From the NCBI GenBank assembly GCA_046484825.1, contig JAWOIE010000010.1:1-16742 (forward strand): a stretch of 16,742 bases of DNA, in the 5' to 3' direction. The position numbers were made by a program, and so were the translations under genes. Position 1 is the stretch's first letter. Each line of letters begins with the position of its first letter. Under the pieces are notes generated by a model. That model saw nothing but the letters and a program-made list of their open reading frames with translations, did no database searches and was not told the origin of the DNA. Below are positions 15,080 to 16,742 of the stretch, in pieces. This DNA is from CAJYAN01 sp046484825. GTDB lineage: Bacteria > Pseudomonadota > Gammaproteobacteria > UBA6429 > Thiohalophilaceae.

Positions 15080-15991
15080 TTAAACCACACCCAAAATCCA
15101 GCCTTCTTCATTTTCTACGACACTTCTTTCTTCGTCACTTAACGAGCTCCTGCCTGAAAATAATTTTGATAATTCACCCTTCTCATCCAGGCCTGCAAAA
15201 TGATGTGCTAGTTGTCGAACCTGTGCCCGATCCTTAACTTCAGATGGTTCTGGTCGCACAGGAATCAATGATGGGTATATTTCTGCGTGGAGAATACCAC
15301 AACCCTGCAAATCATCCTCAGTTAAGTCTTTCAGACCTGTATCGAATGGCCACACCTTAGAAATATTAGTCAAACAAGGATCGATGATTAACTTATACAG
15401 ATACGGCAAGCCCAACAGCACTTGCCCGCCTACTGAACCGTTATAAAATAGCTTCCATGCTGAATGTGTACTATTGCCTTGTTCTACCAGGCGGAATTCA
15501 GGCAATTTTTCGGCTAGATCGCCTCGTGGTTTTTTCATTGACAAGTATTCAGTTACCTTAGACGAAGGACAGCCCCAGTATGGCGGAGCATTGTTAAAGT
15601 AATGCTGATTAATTTCACTCGCTACAATAAAACGATTATTGTGGTTTTTTGCGTCATCCCGGATATGTTCAGACAAATAACGCCAGACTGATTTCCACTG
15701 CCGAGTCTTTTTATTAGAAAAATGATCGGCAAATCCATTTGGATAAGCATAAGCAAAATCAAACCCAACCAAAATGCGTCGCCTGGAATCTGAGTAACTT
15801 TTTAGGATATTAGTGACCTGTTCTATCGCTTTGTGGCGCGTGGCAGGATTTTTGATTTGTTCTTCAACAACACCATCACTACTGCTTTTAAGATAACACC
15901 ACCAGATACTGTCTTTGCCAGTCTTAGGCGTGCTATTTGCAGACCAATCGATGACGAGGAAATCATTGAAGAGTTTTGAGTTGTCGTGCAT
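15080..15991 (-). CDS. Predicted RNase H-fold protein resembling DUF429-type families
   Basis: 303 residues from the ATG at 15991. A GTG at 16012 is possible, but the decayed second copy keeps the ATG frame and not the GTG frame, favouring ATG. Motifs: VIDWSANSTPKTGKDSIWW (D15), ILVGFDFAYAYPNGFADHF (D78), VWPFDTG, LHAEIYPSL (E237) and KDRAQVRQLAHHF near the C-terminus. The D...D...E order on predicted strands matches RNase H-like DUF429-type proteins, and the same motif set occurs in alphaproteobacterial proteins I remember under doubtful cobalamin or molybdopterin names. Nuclease activity is therefore possible, not shown. It has its own promoter candidate and a 95-aa membrane gene downstream. 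Codon use is AT-rich, a sign of transfer. Confidence 0.75.
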   Translation of the reverse strand: MHDNSKLFNDFLVIDWSANSTPKTGKDSIWWCYLKSSSDGVVEEQIKNPATRHKAIEQVTNILKSYSDSRRRILVGFDFAYAYPNGFADHFSNKKTRQWKSVWRYLSEHIRDDAKNHNNRFIVASEINQHYFNNAPPYWGCPSSKVTEYLSMKKPRGDLAEKLPEFRLVEQGNSTHSAWKLFYNGSVGGQVLLGLPYLYKLIIDPCLTNISKVWPFDTGLKDLTEDDLQGCGILHAEIYPSLIPVRPEPSEVKDRAQVRQLAHHFAGLDEKGELSKLFSGRSSLSDEERSVVENEEGWILGVV

Positions 15992-16071
15992 ATCTAACTT
16001 TGCATCATCCACGAAATGGGTCGTTTAAGCCGTTACTTAGTTCATTTTAGTGCTTTAGTTTAGTATTTCAA
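15918..16071 (-). repeat. Direct repeat, copy A: promoter and 5' end of the RNase H-like gene
   Basis: This segment is repeated imperfectly at 16194-16351 in the same orientation. The core (about 15918-16029 against 16194-16305) is close to 90% identical by eye with one 1-bp gap; the rest keeps only the promoter hexamers and scattered matches. Copy A belongs to the intact gene. Confidence 0.75.
16044..16071 (-). promoter_or_regulatory. Sigma70-like promoter of the RNase H-like gene
   Basis: On the minus strand TTGAAA (16066-16071) and TAAAAT (16044-16049) are separated by 16 bp; each matches the consensus at five of six positions. Transcription would start about 45 nt before the ATG at 15991. 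The same pair and spacing recur in the second copy (TTGAAA at 16346-16351, TAAAGT at 16324-16329), which supports it. Confidence 0.6.
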
Positions 16072-16182
16072 TGACTTGCTTAAATCAGATTCCTGCATGT
16101 CGCTGCAATTACCGGATTGCGATGCCTGAACCTGCCGCAGTCTGGCGAGGTATTTTTTGTGCAAAGTCAGAGATTGCCCCCT
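16060..16182 (-). other. Orphan 40-codon open frame between the two repeat copies
   Basis: In the same frame as the decayed copy, directly after its TAA, the minus strand reads RGQSLTLHKKYLARLRQVQ, continues through QASQSGNCSDMQ and ends in SLKY at a TAA (16060-16062). The text looks like a protein C-terminus but has no start codon of its own and no similarity to the intact gene. It may be the tail of a deleted gene or of a small mobile element. Confidence 0.3.
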
Positions 16183-16266
16183 TTACTCCTTACCCGTCCT
16201 GGGTGTGCTATTTGCAGCCCAATCGATGACGAGGAAATCACTGAAGCGTTTTGCGTTGTCGAGCAT
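16183..16266 (-). pseudogene. Truncated second copy of the RNase H-like gene (first 27 codons)
   Basis: From an ATG at 16266 the frame reads MLDNAKRFSDFLVIDWAANS, then TPRTGKE and a TAA at 16183-16185. The intact gene reads MHDNSKLFNDFLVIDWSANS, then TPKTGKD. Several differences are silent (codons for T, P, G and K), so the copy probably diverged while still coding and was cut later. Similarity stops at the TAA. Its upstream region also copies the promoter. This is a relic of a tandem duplication or of a second related gene, not a working protein. Confidence 0.75.
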
Positions 16267-16351
16267 ATCTAATTTGCATCATCCGCGAAATGGGCCGTTT
16301 ATGCCGTATTTTTTTTGTCCTGGACTTTAGGGCTTATTGTCTGTGTTTCAA
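16194..16351 (-). repeat. Direct repeat, copy B: promoter and 5' end of the decayed copy
   Basis: This is the partner of 15918-16071. It keeps the -35/-10 pair at identical 16-bp spacing and the ATG, and carries a 1-bp deletion before the ATG that breaks the alternative GTG frame. Confidence 0.75.
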
Positions 16352-16383
16352 TATGGTACGCGCACCGCCCCCACGCATACCGA

Positions 16384-16742
16384 TTATCGATAGCCCGCAT
16401 CTTCGGCGCGATCGGATTGAATTTGCGCCTCGTATTGGTCACCAATACTGAGCAACTGCGCTTTGGTGATGACCTCATGGCCACGTTCTTCAAAACAGAA
16501 TTCCTGGATACGCGTCATGACAATAGCATCCACCGGGCAGGCCTCTTCACAATAACCACAGTAGATGCATTTAAACAAATCGATATCGTACCGCGAGGCG
16601 CGTCGTATGCCGTCCTCACGCTCGACCGATTCAATCGTGATACACACCGCCGGGCAGACTGCCTCACACAACTTACAGGCGATACAGCGCTCTTCGCCAT
16701 TGGGGTAACGACGCAGGGCATGCAGACCTCGAAAGCGTACGG
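16384..16742 (-). CDS. nuoI: NADH-quinone oxidoreductase subunit I, C-terminal part (5' end outside window)
   Basis: 119 residues of the frame are visible and continue off the window. Text begins FRGLHALRRYPNGEERC and holds two 4Fe-4S motifs, CIACKLCEAVCP and CIYCGYCEEACP, separated by TIESVEREDGIRRASRYDID, the usual layout of NuoI. The end FEERGHEVITKAQLL to DAGYR is the normal C-terminus, so the gene is complete at this side. NuoI carries clusters N6a and N6b of respiratory complex I on the cytoplasmic arm. In most genomes nuoJ follows at once; here the decayed repeat and the AT-rich genes follow. Confidence 0.93.
   Translation of the reverse strand, partial: VRFRGLHALRRYPNGEERCIACKLCEAVCPAVCITIESVEREDGIRRASRYDIDLFKCIYCGYCEEACPVDAIVMTRIQEFCFEERGHEVITKAQLLSIGDQYEAQIQSDRAEDAGYR

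Overview
The window looks like a chromosomal segment of a gammaproteobacterium. Moderately GC-rich DNA carries a set of genes I associate with this class: LpoA, YraN, a GmhA/DiaA-type SIS protein, SspB, SspA, the cytochrome bc1 operon, a NIF3-family protein and a DegS/AlgW-type protease. Pseudomonas keeps many of the same genes in one neighbourhood, and from memory the block reads lpoA-yraN-gmhA ... sspB-sspA-petCBA. The bc1 complex and the YeeE/YedE-type sulfur-transport genes would suit a respiratory, possibly sulfur-metabolising organism of the Chromatiales type. That placement is inference only.

Layout. Positions 1-2976 (+): the 3' part of lpoA, yraN, a phosphoheptose isomerase-like gene, and a GlcD-type FAD oxidase that probably starts at TTG. 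Positions 3226-4928 (-): an ankyrin-repeat gene with a four-cysteine N-terminus, followed by two overlapping half-size YeeE/YedE membrane proteins, probably one operon. Positions 5171-9247 (-): Rieske protein, cytochrome b, cytochrome c1 (overlapping genes), then sspA, sspB and a DUF3301-like gene. Positions 9458-10213 (-): a NIF3-like gene, divergent from a DegS/AlgW-like gene (10274-11433, +) that is broken by a one-base frameshift beside its catalytic serine. Then come a DUF4010/MgtC-like membrane protein (11610-12854, -), an IS5-type miniature element with 28-bp inverted ends (12918-13133), a membrane-anchored protein (13210-13890, +) and a short membrane ORF with no usual start codon (about 14001-14222, +).

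From about 14,230 to 16,380 the DNA becomes clearly AT-rich and looks acquired. It holds a stretch without a convincing gene that contains a perfect 22-bp palindrome, and then two unknown minus-strand genes. One is a 303-aa protein with an RNase H-like D...D...E motif pattern resembling DUF429-type proteins. The other is a 95-aa membrane protein 14 bp downstream. Behind the first gene lies a decayed second copy of its promoter and first 25-27 codons. The window ends inside nuoI (-), where nuoJ would normally follow but is replaced by this AT-rich segment.

The best candidate for something undescribed is the AT-rich island with the RNase H-like protein, its small membrane partner and the promoter-containing partial duplicate. 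The second is the operon joining a Cys4-ankyrin protein to a split YeeE/YedE transporter. No CRISPR array, rRNA or tRNA was recognised.
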